From: JBARCX01 sp049794535
Lineage (GTDB): Bacteria > Pseudomonadota > Gammaproteobacteria > Xanthomonadales > Rhodanobacteraceae
Assembly (NCBI GenBank): GCA_049794535.1
Contig: JBARCX010000220.1
Location: 1 to 5,687 of the forward strand
Direction: 5' to 3'
Length of the DNA stretch: 5,687 nt
In this document: piece after piece, positions 5,666 through 5,687 of the stretch
Position numbering within the stretch: position 1 is the stretch's first letter
Layout: each line of letters opens with the position of its first letter
The notes under the pieces: generated by a model
The model's input: only the letters and a program-made list of their open reading frames with translations
Told to the model about the DNA's origin: nothing
Database searches by the model: none
Position numbers and translations under genes: made by a program

Positions 5666-5687
5666 CATCACGACGAAGTACTGATTG

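Larger units (their letters stand above)
4616..5687 (-). pseudogene. RND efflux permease (MdtB/MdtC/MuxB type), C-terminal part, interrupted by an in-frame TAG
   Basis: This is the inner-membrane proton-driven pump of the same operon. Only its last third is in the window. In-frame residues before the stop read NQYFVVM, then TAG (5663-5665), then VAPQYWQYPQML. MdtC-type pumps read NQYxVVMEV here (from memory), so the TAG stands where GAG for Glu is expected. After the stop a 338-codon frame remains, from an ATG at 5632 that lacks a Shine-Dalgarno site. It contains: a Ser/Asn/Gly/Thr-rich insert (about 12-80), periplasmic subdomain sequence (SFNLPPGGSLSKA at 112-124, GSFAGAAQ at 143-150), and five membrane segments at about 159-178, 184-206, 208-236, 258-278 and 288-313. 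Lys226 (VKKNAIMMID) and Arg259 (RLRPIMMT) match the proton-relay Lys and Arg of AcrB. The C-terminus is complete and overlaps the channel start by ATGA. Without readthrough the product would lack its transmembrane C-terminal half-domain. Alternatives are a sequencing error or very recent loss, since everything else is conserved. Confidence 0.8.

Overview
The window looks like a chromosomal segment of a GC-rich gammaproteobacterium. DbpA, an MdtB/MdtC-type RND pump and a bacterial glutaminyl cyclase of the type known from Xanthomonas, together with short 'GTCATTCC...GGAA..CCAGTGG' hairpin repeats, suggest the Lysobacterales (Xanthomonadales), perhaps the Rhodanobacteraceae. The taxon is an inference from gene content and remembered repeat style, not from a search.

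Layout, left to right. (1) Positions 1-209, minus: the N-terminal 69 residues of a signal peptidase I with its catalytic Ser-Met motif, running off the left edge. (2) About 200 bp of divergent intergenic DNA. (3) 414-1793, plus: dbpA, a complete 23S-rRNA-specific DEAD-box helicase. (4) 1867-2643, plus: a complete exported glutaminyl-peptide cyclotransferase, 73 bp after dbpA. (5) 2644-3140: a convergent intergenic region of about 500 bp with no credible gene. It holds a cluster of REP-like hairpins and a longer pair of inverted repeats that bracket almost the whole gap. (6) 3141-4619, minus: an outer-membrane efflux lipoprotein (NodT/OprM type). (7) 4616-5687, minus: the C-terminal part of an RND efflux permease whose stop codon overlaps the start of (6) in an ATGA. 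The reading frame carries an in-frame TAG at 5663-5665, where the family has a conserved Glu codon.

How the genes relate. The right third is the distal end of an RND operon (permease, then outer-membrane channel) that should build a three-part drug or metabolite exporter. The visible TAG means the permease is probably broken in this strain, unless it is a sequencing error, while the channel gene looks intact. The left half is housekeeping: protein export (signal peptidase), ribosome assembly (DbpA) and N-terminal pyroglutamate formation on exported proteins. The genes there share no obvious pathway.

I found no new defence or mobile system with its own proteins. The most unusual signals are the nonsense codon in the RND permease and the repeat structures of the convergent gap, including two hairpins related by compensatory base changes.
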